From Planctomycetota bacterium (lineage in GTDB: Bacteria > Planctomycetota > MHYJ01 > WSZJ01 > JACPWG01), in assembly GCA_016220045.1 (NCBI GenBank), contig JACRIP010000410.1:1-5621 (forward strand): a DNA stretch of 5,621 bases, given 5' to 3'. Each line of letters opens with the position of its first letter. The first letter of the stretch is position 1. The notes below the pieces were generated by a model. That model did no database searches. It saw nothing but the letters and a program-made list of their open reading frames with translations, and was not told where the DNA came from. A program made the position numbers and the translations under genes. Below, one piece after another: positions 5,177-5,621 of this stretch.

Positions 5177-5621
5177 CTACGACTCCGCGCCGAAGAGCTG
5201 CTTGCGGATGCTCTCGGGGATCGCCCGATACTGGAACGGCTCCAACGTGTACGACCCGCGCCCCTGGCTGAGCGAGCGCAACATCGTCGCGTAGCCGAAC
5301 ATCTCCGCGATCGGCACCACGCCCTTGATCGCGCGGAACCCCTCCAGCGGCTCCACGTCCGTGATCTCCGCGCGCCGCCGGTTCAGGTCGTTCACCACGC
5401 CCCCCATGTACTCCTCGGGCACGTGGATCTCCAGCTTCATGATCGGTTCGAGGATCGCGCAGCCGACCGCCTCCAGCGCGTTGCGGAAGGCCAGCCCGGC
5501 CGCCGCACTGTAGGCCAGTTCGGTGGCCTCGAGCTGGACGTAGCGGCCGCCCACCACCACCGCGCGCGCCTGGATCATCGGATAGCCCATCGCCGCGCCG
5601 CTGGTCGCCGCGCTCTTCACC
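5177..5621 (-). CDS. fusA: Elongation factor G, C-terminal part (gene starts outside the window)
   Basis: EF-G is the GTPase that moves tRNAs and mRNA through the ribosome after peptide bond formation and, with RRF, splits ribosomes. Only the last 148 or so residues of about 700 are here; the frame is open to the right edge, and the GTG at 5620 is an internal valine, not a start. The visible part covers the end of domain IV and all of domain V: ATELAYSAAAGLAFRNALEA, then LEPIMKLEIHVPEEYMGGVV, NDLNRRRAEI, and GVVPIAEMFGYATMLRSLSQ followed by GRGSYTLEPFQY. These match canonical EF-G closely. The stop is TAG at 5177. A second EF-G-like paralogue cannot be excluded from this part alone, but position upstream of rpsJ favours fusA. 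Confidence 0.93.
   Translation of the reverse strand, partial: VKSAATSGAAMGYPMIQARAVVVGGRYVQLEATELAYSAAAGLAFRNALEAVGCAILEPIMKLEIHVPEEYMGGVVNDLNRRRAEITDVEPLEGFRAIKGVVPIAEMFGYATMLRSLSQGRGSYTLEPFQYRAIPESIRKQLFGAES

Overview
This window is a GC-rich bacterial stretch of the conserved translation (str/S10/spc) gene cluster, and all recognisable genes are on the minus strand. Read in the direction of transcription (right to left), it holds the 3' end of fusA (EF-G), a 553-bp non-coding gap, then rpsJ (S10), rplD (L4), rplW (L23), rplB (L2), rpsS (S19), rplV (L22), rpsC (S3), rplP (L16) and the 5' part of rpmC (L29), which runs off the left edge. The proteins are clearly bacterial. The L2 C-terminal motif (SHPMGGGEGR with GGRHP following), the L29 and L23 style and the high GC suggest a member of the PVC group (Planctomycetota, Verrucomicrobiota or relatives), but that placement is from memory and uncertain.

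The gene order is canonical except for two absences. No tuf gene lies between fusA and rpsJ, and no rplC (L3) lies between rpsJ and rplD, where only 71 bp remain. L3 is universal in bacteria, so it should be encoded elsewhere in this genome unless the contig is rearranged. A good sigma70-type promoter (TTGACA, 16-bp spacer, TAAGAT with an extended TG) sits just upstream of rpsJ, so the nine ribosomal protein genes probably form an operon separate from fusA. Spacing within the operon varies: rplP and rpmC share an ATGA stop/start, the end of rpsC overlaps the start of rplP by 77 nt in another frame, and several gaps of 45 to 117 nt carry very GC-rich potential hairpins.

The gap between fusA and the rpsJ promoter is the least ordinary part. 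It holds a nested inverted-repeat structure: imperfect outer arms that begin right after the fusA stop codon, a perfect 24-bp stem hairpin inside, and a short run of 8-bp tandem repeats. It looks like a non-coding repeat or MITE-like element, or a strong RNA/DNA secondary-structure region. I see no protein gene in it and no new multi-gene system in the window.
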